Assembly (NCBI GenBank): GCA_045638005.1
Contig: JAZUAN010000003.1
Location: forward strand, 1 to 49,493
DNA: 49,493 nucleotides
Direction: 5' to 3'
From: URNF01 sp045638005
Lineage (GTDB): Bacteria > Bacillota > Clostridia > Oscillospirales > Acutalibacteraceae
In this document: positions 42,455-49,493 of the stretch, piece after piece
Layout of the letters: each line of letters starts with the position of its first letter
Numbering within the stretch: the stretch's first letter is position 1
Translations under genes and position numbers: made by a program
The notes under the pieces: model-generated
Databases searched by the model: none
What the model was told of the DNA's origin: nothing
Seen by the model: only the letters and a program-made list of their open reading frames with translations

Positions 42455-43338
42455 TTCTTTTTCCTCCCCCAAAGTCTCGCAAGACCGCGACCGGCAGTTT
42501 CATCCTCACCGGATACGGGGGCGAGTTCGTTACTGAGCTTCACACGCAAAGACTCCGGAGTAAAATCCCGCTCAAGCTTTCCGCCGACAGCAACCGAAAT
42601 ATTACCGGTTTCTTCAGATACAATAACCACCACGGCGTCCGAGTTTTCACTCATACCAACGCCGGCACGATGCCGTGTACCAAGTTCGCGGCTGATATGC
42701 TGGTTATCACTCAGCGGCAAAATACAACCGGCGGCATACACCTTTCCGTCGCGGATGATCATCGCGCCGTCATGCAAAGGTGCTTTGTTGAAAAATATAT
42801 TTGCAACAAGATCCTCGGTAGGCACAGCGTCAATTACCGTGCCGGTATTGGCGATCTCGCCGAGTTTTGTTTTACGTTCAAATACAATGAGCGCGCCCAT
42901 TTTAAGTTGACGCAGCGTGCGTGCAGCGCCGGAAACAGCGGAAATGGAACGGTTGAGTTCCAACACATACCGCTCTTTTTCCTCACTCGAAAACACGTTG
43001 AACACAGACGGAAGTCCGGAACGAGAGTTGGCAGTTTTCTCCAACATACGACGCAATTCCGGTTGGAAGATCACCACCAACACTAACAATGCGTTATCAA
43101 ATAACAACTGCAAAAGATATTTTACCGTGACAAAATTAAACAGCCAGGAAAAGAAGTATGCTGCTACCAAAACCAGCAAGCCTTTCATGAGCTGTTCCGC
43201 ACGCGAATCGCGGATCATGCGAATGATATAAAAAACAATCAGCGCAACCAGCAAAATATCAATCGTATCGGTAAACCAATTAAAGGTAGAAAAAAATCCG
43301 AGAATCGTATTCCACAAGGTCATAAAGAATTCTGCCAT
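42451..43338 (-). CDS. cdaA: Diadenylate cyclase CdaA
   Basis: 295 residues. CdaA makes c-di-AMP from two ATP; in Firmicutes it controls potassium balance and wall metabolism. Three N-terminal membrane helices (about 22-78) precede the DAC domain with active-site DGAMIIRDG (about 185-193) and RHRAGVGMSE (about 215-224). GGAGGGA precedes the ATG. First gene of cdaA-cdaR. Confidence 0.96.
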   Translation of the reverse strand: MAEFFMTLWNTILGFFSTFNWFTDTIDILLVALIVFYIIRMIRDSRAEQLMKGLLVLVAAYFFSWLFNFVTVKYLLQLLFDNALLVLVVIFQPELRRMLEKTANSRSGLPSVFNVFSSEEKERYVLELNRSISAVSGAARTLRQLKMGALIVFERKTKLGEIANTGTVIDAVPTEDLVANIFFNKAPLHDGAMIIRDGKVYAAGCILPLSDNQHISRELGTRHRAGVGMSENSDAVVVIVSEETGNISVAVGGKLERDFTPESLRVKLSNELAPVSGEDETAGRGLARLWGRKKK

Positions 43339-43392
43339 CCGTTTTTTCTCCCTCCTATCTATTATTATATACAGTCTATCATATTTTCCGCA

Positions 43393-44544
43393 TCAATGCA
43401 ATGTTTTTTGAGCAGTTTGTCGAAGAATTTTACACACTTCATTAACCTGCCGCACATCCGTAAACGCAGACGGCGCCAAGCGCACCGCCCCCGTCTGATC
43501 GGTACCCATTTTGCGATGTGCAAGCGGTGCACAGTGCAATCCCGCTCGCGTGGCAACACCCGCTTCGTTCAGCAATGCCGCTGTTTTTTCGCTGGGGACG
43601 CCCTTGTAATTAAAAGACAATACCGGTGCAAACAGCTTGTCAAGCGGATACGGCGTATACAGCTGCGCTTGCGGGATATCTTGCAAACAGCGATACAACT
43701 GCTGTATACATTGCAGTTCGTGGCGGTAAAAGGTATCTATCCCCCGCGTTTTTACCCATTCCATGCCCACACGCAGTCCGCAAATACCCGCGGTATTAGG
43801 GGTGCCGCTTTCCAAATGATCCGGTAGCTCTTCCGGCTGCATCGGATCCATAGAACGGCTGCCGGTACCGCCCTCGACAAAGGATGGCAATGCATATCTA
43901 CCCGAAGTCAGCAGCATGCCGGTCCCCATTGGACCATACAACCCTTTATGCCCCGCTACGCATAAAAAGTCGATATTATCCTTTTCCATATCAATAGGCA
44001 GCACGCCCGCTGTTTGCGCTGCATCCACTGCAAATGGGATATGAAGCCGTCGTGCCATTTCGCCGATCTTACGAATTGGTTGTACCACACCCCACACATT
44101 AGAAGCGTGTGTGCAAACAATCAAGCGGGTATCCGGTGTGATCGCACGGCGCAAATTTTCCAACGTCATCGCCGTATCGGTCATTTCCACCTTTGCAATA
44201 TCATATACCGCTCGACGAGGCGAAAGCGCGTGCAACGGGCGCAGTACCGCGTTGTGCTCCACATCGGTGATAACCGCCCGCCCACCGCCGCGCAAAGTGC
44301 CTTTGATGACCATATTGAGCGCCGTAGTGCAATTGAGCGTAAATATCACGTTATCCGGTGTTTCTACACCAAAAAAATCCGCTGCCGTTTCGCGACAGCG
44401 ATATACCGCCTCAGAGGTCGCATACGCCATAGTATGCCCACCTCTGCCCGGGTTTGCGCCGTAATGCATCAACGCATCTGCTATTGCTGTCCTCACTTTT
44501 TGCGGTTTAGGAAAGGTCGTAGCAGCATTATCCAAATAGTACAT
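43393..44544 (-). CDS. Class V aminotransferase/cysteine desulfurase (SufS/CsdB-like)
   Basis: 383 residues from the ATG at 44544 (GGAGGTGAT upstream). The protein starts YYLDNAATTFPKP, has the PLP lysine in VAGHKGLYGPMGTG (about residues 195-208) and an active-site cysteine in AGLHCAPLAHRKMG (about 346-359). It releases sulfur from cysteine as a persulfide. It follows a DUF3343 gene by 5 bases, a pairing often linked to selenium or sulfur transfer. Confidence 0.9.
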   Translation of the reverse strand: MYYLDNAATTFPKPQKVRTAIADALMHYGANPGRGGHTMAYATSEAVYRCRETAADFFGVETPDNVIFTLNCTTALNMVIKGTLRGGGRAVITDVEHNAVLRPLHALSPRRAVYDIAKVEMTDTAMTLENLRRAITPDTRLIVCTHASNVWGVVQPIRKIGEMARRLHIPFAVDAAQTAGVLPIDMEKDNIDFLCVAGHKGLYGPMGTGMLLTSGRYALPSFVEGGTGSRSMDPMQPEELPDHLESGTPNTAGICGLRVGMEWVKTRGIDTFYRHELQCIQQLYRCLQDIPQAQLYTPYPLDKLFAPVLSFNYKGVPSEKTAALLNEAGVATRAGLHCAPLAHRKMGTDQTGAVRLAPSAFTDVRQVNEVCKILRQTAQKTLH

Positions 44545-44549
44545 ACATA

Positions 44550-44771
44550 TCACCTCCCACCATCCTTTCGCGTGATTTTAATATTTTTTTGCAAAAGTAT
44601 CTTCTCGGCGCGCATACCGTCCGTGTGCACGGCGATCATATAACTGCATCCCTCTCCCGCTTGCATATCGGTGTTTCGGCTTACAAACGCAGGCACACCC
44701 GCCGCCTTCAATACTTCTTTCCCGCGCATCGCCTGCGTGATGGTAGGGACATAAAAATTCCATCTTGCCAT
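44550..44771 (-). CDS. DUF3343 protein (putative sulfur/selenium carrier)
   Basis: 73 residues from the ATG at 44771 (GGGGACAAGG upstream). DUF3343 family; the region RNTDMQAGEGCSYMIAVHTD contains one conserved cysteine near residue 42. Often encoded next to class V cysteine desulfurases or YedF-like proteins, as here, so a role in persulfide or selenide handling is inferred. Function not established. Confidence 0.85.
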   Translation of the reverse strand: MARWNFYVPTITQAMRGKEVLKAAGVPAFVSRNTDMQAGEGCSYMIAVHTDGMRAEKILLQKNIKITRKDGGR

Positions 44772-44853
44772 CCTTGTCCCCCCTTTTTTGAGCAGTTTCT
44801 CCTCTTTATACAATATGCCAAATAAAGGGATCGGGTAAAACAAATTTTAGCAC

Positions 44854-44882
44854 TTGACGAATATCATATTACGATATAAAAT
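44854..44882 (+). promoter_or_regulatory. Promoter of the DUF1292 gene
   Basis: TTGACG (44854-44859), 17-base spacer, TAAAAT (44877-44882), 39 bases before the ATG at 44922. Confidence 0.75.
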
Positions 44883-44921
44883 AGTAACGAAACAAAAGAA
44901 CTCACAGATAGGAGAATTATC

Positions 44922-45224
44922 ATGGAAGAATACGGACCCGATCTGGTATCGGTTATTGATGACGAAGGTAACCAACATCAGTTTGAAATTTTGGATGCTA
45001 TCGAGACGGACGAAGGACGCTATGTGGCACTCGTGCCGGTACTGGATGATCCGCAGGAAGCTGTCGAGGATGACGGCGAACTGATCGTTTTGCAAGTAGT
45101 CACCGAAAACGGCGAAGATTTGCTCATTCCCATCGAAGATGATGAAATGTTTGACGAGATTGCCGGTATTTTCGAAGAGCGTTTGGCGGAGTTGTACGAG
45201 ATCAATTCCGAAGACGCGGAATAA
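44922..45224 (+). CDS. DUF1292 family acidic protein
   Basis: 100 residues, very acidic. DUF1292 family: PDLVSVIDDEGNQHQFEILD at the start, YVALVPV and ELIVLQVVTENGEDLLIPIED in the second half. Conserved across Firmicutes (YrzB-like), function unknown. AGGAG precedes the ATG. The 6S RNA follows directly, so 6S may be cut from the same transcript or have its own promoter. Confidence 0.9.
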   Translation: MEEYGPDLVSVIDDEGNQHQFEILDAIETDEGRYVALVPVLDDPQEAVEDDGELIVLQVVTENGEDLLIPIEDDEMFDEIAGIFEERLAELYEINSEDAE

Positions 45225-45232
45225 TGCAACTC

Positions 45233-45432
45233 ATCCTGCTGTGCTCGCGGACCTGTGTCCTTTAACCCTACTACACTATGTAAAAGGGAACCTTGCTCCG
45301 ATGCCGGACTGCAGACCTCCCGACCTGTCTTTTGTGCAGCGTTGGACGAAGGGAGCGAGAAATCATTGGGCGGTTACCCACCTGCTTCGATTTAGTAGCA
45401 GGTTATACGGACACTTTACGACACGGTGGGAT
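45233..45432 (+). ncRNA. ssrS: 6S RNA
   Basis: About 200 bases, the usual size. The ends form the closing stem: 45233-45243 (ATCCTGCTGTG) pairs along its full length with 45422-45432 (CACGGTGGGAT), including G-U pairs. A second stem pairs GTGTCC with GGACAC further in, followed by the single-stranded TTTAACCC-type start of the central bubble, and GGGCGGTTACCCACCTG on the 3' side with a small hairpin (ACCTGCT with AGCAGGT). 6S RNA imitates an open promoter and holds the housekeeping RNA polymerase in stationary phase. A strong terminator follows. Identified from the fold and motifs, not by a covariance search. Confidence 0.85.
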
Positions 45433-45447
45433 TTGATCAAAAAAAGA

Positions 45448-45483
45448 AAAAACCGTCTGTTGCGTATGCAACAGACGGTTTTT
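45448..45483. terminator. Bidirectional intrinsic terminator
   Basis: 16-base-pair stem (45448-45463 with 45468-45483), 4-base loop, A and T runs on the two sides. Ends 6S RNA and also the convergent trpS gene. Confidence 0.92.
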
Positions 45484-45488
45484 GTGTA

Positions 45489-46505
45489 TTACTTCAAAAG
45501 AGTAAGACCCATTTTCTTTTTAGCTTTATCGAGGGTACGATTAGCGATGCGATAAGCACGGGCAGCGCCCTCTTTCATATACGCTTCGAGCTGCGCTTTA
45601 TCGCTCATCAATTCCGCAAGACGCGTTTGAATGGGCGCGAGTTCCAAAGCGACTGCTTCACCCACGGCAGTTTTAAAATCGCCGTAGCCTTTTCCCGCAA
45701 ACTCCTGCTCGATAGCATCCAAAGTTTTACCGGTAACGGCACTGTAAATTTCCATCAAATTGTTGATGCCATCCTTGCCCTCTGCATAGCGAACACAAGC
45801 TTCGCTATCGGTCACAGCGCGACGGAACTTACGGATAATGGTATCCGCATCGTCTTTGAGCGAAATAAACGAGTTTTGGTTCTCATCAGATTTGGACATC
45901 TTTTTTGTGGGATCCTGCAACGAACGCACACGCGCGCCGGTCTTCATGATATAGGGCTCCGGCACTGTAAAGGTGTTTCCATATACACCGTTAAAACGCT
46001 CTGCAATATTGCGAGAAAGCTCGCAATGTTGCTTTTGGTCGGCACCGACCGGCACATAGTCCGGCTGATACAGTAAAATATCCGCCGCCATCAGCGTAGG
46101 ATAGGCAAAAAGGCCGAGATTGATGTTATCGGCATGTTTAGCGGATTTATCCTTAAATTGGGTCATGCGAGACAGCTCACCAAATTGGGTGCAGCAGGAC
46201 AAAAGCCATGATAATTCCGCGTGTGCAGGCACATGTGACTGCACAAAAATCAGATTTTTCTCGGGGTCAAGACCGATTGCAAGCAACAGCGCATACATTT
46301 CCATGATCTGCTGACGCAGTTTCGCCGGCTCCTGACGCACGGTGAGTGCATGTAGATCGGCAACCGCAAACGCGCAATCAAATTCGTCCTGCATGGTTAC
46401 CCAGTTGCGCAGCGCGCCGAGATAGTTACCCAAAGTGGGCGCACCGGTAGGTTGAATACAACTTAAAGCGCGTTTTTTGCGCTCGATTTCCATGTTTTGT
46501 TCCAT
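45489..46505 (-). CDS. trpS: Tryptophanyl-tRNA synthetase
   Basis: 338 residues from the ATG at 46505 (AAGGAA upstream). Class I enzyme with HIGH-like motif PTGAPTLGNYLGAL (about 18-31) and KMSKS motif KKMSKSDENQ (about 200). AVADLHALTV and LQSHVPAHAELSWLLSC-like parts complete the fold. No T-box leader was seen upstream. Divergent from gltX. Confidence 0.97.
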   Translation of the reverse strand: MEQNMEIERKKRALSCIQPTGAPTLGNYLGALRNWVTMQDEFDCAFAVADLHALTVRQEPAKLRQQIMEMYALLLAIGLDPEKNLIFVQSHVPAHAELSWLLSCCTQFGELSRMTQFKDKSAKHADNINLGLFAYPTLMAADILLYQPDYVPVGADQKQHCELSRNIAERFNGVYGNTFTVPEPYIMKTGARVRSLQDPTKKMSKSDENQNSFISLKDDADTIIRKFRRAVTDSEACVRYAEGKDGINNLMEIYSAVTGKTLDAIEQEFAGKGYGDFKTAVGEAVALELAPIQTRLAELMSDKAQLEAYMKEGAARAYRIANRTLDKAKKKMGLTLLK

Positions 46506-46554
46506 ATTATATTCCTTCCATGGCATATTTTTTACTTATATTACCATACTTTCA

Positions 46555-46583
46555 TTGACATTTTCAATATAAAAATGTAAAAT
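46555..46583 (+). promoter_or_regulatory. Promoter of gltX-glnS
   Basis: TTGACA (46555-46560), 17-base spacer, TAAAAT (46578-46583), 42 bases before the GTG at 46626. Confidence 0.8.
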
Positions 46584-46625
46584 AAGTTAATATATGTAAA
46601 ATGTTACCCCAAGGAGGCTTTTATT

Positions 46626-48284
46626 GTGACCGAATTACAAAAGCTCGCCGCTGTCATGTTCCCCGACATCAACAAGACACCGGACGACTATGAAACGGTA
46701 TATCCACCGCGCGGATTGGACGAAAATGCCAGGGTGACCCGTATTGCACCCAGCCCCACCGGTTACCTGCATCTTGGCGTTTTCTTCACCGCGATGATCA
46801 ACCGCTTGACCGCTAACGCTTCTAACGGACTTTTCTATTTCCGCTTAGAGGATACCGATAAAAAGCGCGAAGTGGAAGGCGGTGCTGAGGATATCCTCAC
46901 CGGTCTTGCAACCTACGGCTTAAACCTCGACGAGGGGTTTGTAGCGCCCGGCGTAGTGAAAGGTGATTACGGTCCGTATCAGCAAAGCCACCGTGTAGAA
47001 ATCTATCAGACCTATGTAAAATCCTTAGTTGAAAAGGGACTCGCTTATCCCTGCTTCTGTTCCGAAGAACAACGCGAATCCGCTCGTACACAGCAGGAAG
47101 CAAACAAAGACCGCACCGGTTATTATGGCAAATATGCCGTCTGCCGTCTCATTGACACCGCGGACGCTATTCGCCGCATTGAGGCCGGCGAAAGCTACGT
47201 CGTGCGCCTGCGCTCTCCCGGTGACGAAAGTCGCCGTATTAAGTTCACCGATATGATCAAAGGTGCCATCGAGATGCCGGAAAACGATGAGGATCTCGTT
47301 TTACTGAAATCTGACGGCATCCCCACCTACCACTTTGCGCATGCGGTAGACGATCATCTGATGCGCACCACACATGTTATCCGCGGTGATGAATGGATCT
47401 CTTCGGTGCCCAAGCACCTGCAACTGTTCCAGTTGCTCGGTTTCAAAGCGCCGAAATACGCGCACGTCAGCCCTATCATGAAAGAGGACAACGGCGGCAA
47501 GCGCAAACTTTCCAAGCGTAAAGATCCTGAAGCGGCGATGCATTATTATGCTGAGCAGGGTTATCCGAAAGAAAGTGTACTGGAATACCTGATGACCGTC
47601 GCTAACAGCGATTTTGAGGATTGGCGCCGTTGCAATGCCGATGCCGATCGCGCAAAATTCCCGTTCAATCTCAAAAAAATGAGCGTTTCGGGTGCGTTGT
47701 TTGACATGCAAAAGCTCAACGACGTCAGTAAAAACGTCATTTCCCGCATGAGCGCCAAAGAGGTGCTCGATAACGTACTTGCTTGGGCAAAGATGTACGA
47801 CACCGATTTTGCGGCGCGTCTTGAAAATGACCTCACATTCGCAGAAGGCATCTTCGACATTGACCGTGGCGGTGCAAAACCGCGTAAAGATCTCGCAAAA
47901 TGGAGCGATGCGCCCGACTATGCTGCATACTTCTTCGACGAGACCTTCTCCCCCGTCGATGCGTTACCCGACAACATCAGCACCATGGATGCCGCTGCTA
48001 TTCTCGACGCTTACAAAGCTGTGTATGATCCTGCGGCGGACAAGCAAGCGTGGTTTGATACGGTCAAATCCATCTGCGAGGGCCTCGGTTTCTCACCTGA
48101 TGTCAAGGCATATAAACAAAACCCTGACGCCTTCAAAGGTCACGTCGGCGATGTCAGCACGGTACTGCGTATCGCTGTAACCGGCAGACGCAACACACCC
48201 GACTTATGTGCTATCATGCAATTACTCGGCAAGGAGCGCGTATTTGCGCGTTTTGATGCGTTTATCAACGGAGGTAATAACTAA
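46626..48284 (+). CDS. gltX: Glutamyl-tRNA synthetase
   Basis: 552 residues from a GTG at 46626 (AAGGAGG upstream). Class I enzyme with ATP motif IAPSPTGYLHLGVF (about residues 40-53, HLGV in place of HIGH) and KLSKRKDPEA (about 298). The glutamate-specific core (DTDKKREVEGG, VIRGDEWISSVPKHLQL) is clear. It is about 70 residues longer than the common GluRS, as in the clostridial form. The stop overlaps the glnS start (TAATG). Confidence 0.95.
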   Translation: MTELQKLAAVMFPDINKTPDDYETVYPPRGLDENARVTRIAPSPTGYLHLGVFFTAMINRLTANASNGLFYFRLEDTDKKREVEGGAEDILTGLATYGLNLDEGFVAPGVVKGDYGPYQQSHRVEIYQTYVKSLVEKGLAYPCFCSEEQRESARTQQEANKDRTGYYGKYAVCRLIDTADAIRRIEAGESYVVRLRSPGDESRRIKFTDMIKGAIEMPENDEDLVLLKSDGIPTYHFAHAVDDHLMRTTHVIRGDEWISSVPKHLQLFQLLGFKAPKYAHVSPIMKEDNGGKRKLSKRKDPEAAMHYYAEQGYPKESVLEYLMTVANSDFEDWRRCNADADRAKFPFNLKKMSVSGALFDMQKLNDVSKNVISRMSAKEVLDNVLAWAKMYDTDFAARLENDLTFAEGIFDIDRGGAKPRKDLAKWSDAPDYAAYFFDETFSPVDALPDNISTMDAAAILDAYKAVYDPAADKQAWFDTVKSICEGLGFSPDVKAYKQNPDAFKGHVGDVSTVLRIAVTGRRNTPDLCAIMQLLGKERVFARFDAFINGGNN

Positions 48285-49493
48285 TGGCCGAAGAAATCAA
48301 AAACACGGTGTCCGAAAACACCTCTACCAATTTCATTCATGCGATTATTGATGAGGAGCTCAAAGAAAACGGTCGTTGCTATGGAATGCAAGTACACACC
48401 CGCTTTCCGCCTGAGCCCAACGGCTATCTGCATATCGGCCACGCAAAAGCGCTGTGCATCGATTTCGGCACCGCGCTGAAATACGGCGGTATCTGCAACC
48501 TGCGCATGGACGACACCAACCCGACCAAAGAGGACGTGGAATACGTTGAAGCCATCCAGGAAGACATTCATTGGCTCGGCTTTGACTGGGACGACCGTTT
48601 CTACTATGCCTCCGATTATTTCGAGACCATGTACGAACTCGCGGTAGGACTTATCAAAAAAGGTCTCGCTTACGTCTGCGAGCTTTCCGCCGAAGAGGTA
48701 CACAATAATCGTGGTGACCTGTCTCACCCCGCTGTCAGCCCCTATCGTGACCGTCCTATCGAAGAAAGTCTTGATCTCTTTACTCGTATGCGTGCAGGCG
48801 AGTTCGAAGACGGTAAAATGACACTGCGTGCAAAAATTGATCTTGCCAGCGGTAACTTCAACATGCGCGATCCGGTTATCTACCGCATCAACCATGCGCA
48901 TCATCACCGCCAAGGTGACAAGTGGTGCATTTATCCGATGTACGACTACGCACACCCCTTGGAGGATATGATTGAGGGTATCACCCACTCGCTGTGCTCT
49001 TTGGAATTTGAGGATCACCGTCCGCTGTACAACTGGGTGCGTGACAACGTCGATCTGCATGCCGATCCCAGACAGATCGAATTTGCACGTCTTGGTATCA
49101 ACTACACGGTGATGTCCAAGAGAAAGCTCCGTAAACTGGTAGAAGAAAACTATGTTTCCGGATGGGATGATCCGCGCATGCCCACCCTTTGCGGCCTTCG
49201 CCGCCGCGGCTACACCGCTGCTTCCATCCGCGATTTCTGTGACCGTATTGGTGTTGCAAAGGTTCCCAACACCGTTGAAATGGGACTTTTAGAACATTGT
49301 TTGCGTGAAGACCTCAACGCACATGCCACCCGCGCGATGGCGGTATTGCACCCCGTCAAATTGGTGATCGAGAACTATCCTGCTGATATGACCGAAACCT
49401 TCGAGGTAGAAAATAATCCTGTCGATCCGGAGAGCGGCACCCATACCGTCACCTTCTCCAAAGAGCTTTGGATTGAAGAAAGCGACTATATGG
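48284..49493 (+). CDS. glnS: Glutaminyl-tRNA synthetase, 3' end beyond the window
   Basis: The ATG at 48284 overlaps the gltX stop by one base (TAATG), with GGAGG upstream. At least 403 residues are visible. Class I enzyme: FPPEPNGYLHIGHAK (about 42-56), MDDTNPTKE, DKWCIYPMYDYAHPLED, and the KMSKS equivalent VMSKRKL. The start of the C-terminal anticodon-binding beta-barrel is present (AVLHPVKLVIENYPAD). The window ends before the stop. A direct GlnRS means charging does not depend only on the GatCAB route. Confidence 0.96.
   Translation, partial: MAEEIKNTVSENTSTNFIHAIIDEELKENGRCYGMQVHTRFPPEPNGYLHIGHAKALCIDFGTALKYGGICNLRMDDTNPTKEDVEYVEAIQEDIHWLGFDWDDRFYYASDYFETMYELAVGLIKKGLAYVCELSAEEVHNNRGDLSHPAVSPYRDRPIEESLDLFTRMRAGEFEDGKMTLRAKIDLASGNFNMRDPVIYRINHAHHHRQGDKWCIYPMYDYAHPLEDMIEGITHSLCSLEFEDHRPLYNWVRDNVDLHADPRQIEFARLGINYTVMSKRKLRKLVEENYVSGWDDPRMPTLCGLRRRGYTAASIRDFCDRIGVAKVPNTVEMGLLEHCLREDLNAHATRAMAVLHPVKLVIENYPADMTETFEVENNPVDPESGTHTVTFSKELWIEESDYM

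Noticed and set aside
46506..46625. T-box or other riboswitch between trpS and gltX
   Set aside because: The gap is only about 120 bases, filled by the promoters and A/T-rich leader; no T-box sequence or stem I was seen.
48281..49060. 259-codon minus-strand open frame
   Set aside because: It is antisense to glnS, whose plus-strand frame gives clear synthetase motifs and runs past the window end.

Overview
This 49.5 kb window is ordinary chromosome from an anaerobic, low-to-mid GC Clostridia. An Oscillospiraceae/Ruminococcaceae-type organism is my inference, from the IspH-ribosomal protein S1 fusion, a complete [FeFe]-hydrogenase maturation set (HydE, HydG, HydF plus a TM1266-type protein), DUF5685/J-domain and DUF3343/cysteine desulfurase pairs, and a GltX-GlnS pair. 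I support 45 protein-coding genes (the last cut by the window edge), one 6S RNA, one truncated duplicate of uvrB and one probable regulator remnant. No rRNA, tRNA, CRISPR array, phage gene, transposase or recombinase was seen.

Layout. 1-4.5 kb (minus): an orphan membrane protein, recD2, comF, mreB. 4.5-4.9 kb (plus): an orphan small membrane protein. 5-12.6 kb (minus): ispH-S1 fusion, plsC, cmk, a BaiN/HI0933-type flavoprotein, an RpiR-type regulator, an orphan membrane protein, a J-domain protein and a DUF5685 protein. 12.7-20.3 kb (minus): uvrB-uvrA, then a two-gene PH-domain (YdbS/YdbT-like) cassette, then a 91-codon remnant of a second uvrB start. 20.4-26.8 kb (minus): rluA-type pseudouridine synthase, LCP ligase, FlaA1/CapD-type sugar enzyme, CLC channel, second acyltransferase. 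27.0-28.6 kb (plus): alpha/beta hydrolase and nitroreductase. 28.6-32.9 kb (minus): cupin remnant and the hydrogenase maturation operon. 33.0-36.6 kb (minus): PFL/DUF711 plus ACT protein; tsaE-tsaB-upp. 36.7-37.8 kb (plus): FtsW/RodA. 37.9-44.8 kb (minus): MATE transporter, RlmD-ASCH fusion, cdaA-cdaR, DUF3343 plus cysteine desulfurase. 44.9-45.4 kb (plus): DUF1292 gene and 6S RNA. 45.5-46.5 kb (minus): trpS. 46.6 kb to the end (plus): gltX, glnS.

Most genes are housekeeping: DNA repair (RecD2, UvrA, UvrB), envelope growth (MreB, FtsW/RodA, LCP, FlaA1-type, two PlsC-type enzymes), c-di-AMP synthesis, tRNA modification and charging, and H-cluster assembly.

The unusual parts are three. First, the PH-domain cassette sits between an intact uvrB and a diverged, truncated uvrB 5' end that still has its own promoter and start. 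Both flanks of the cassette carry clustered GTGTTA-type repeats, so it looks like a small mobile cassette or a trace of foreign recombination through uvrB. Second, the hydrogenase maturation operon has a leader whose three segments can form mutually exclusive hairpins, as in an attenuator or riboswitch. Third, rlmD is fused to an ASCH domain, and the last codons of the methyltransferase are repeated at the end of the fusion.
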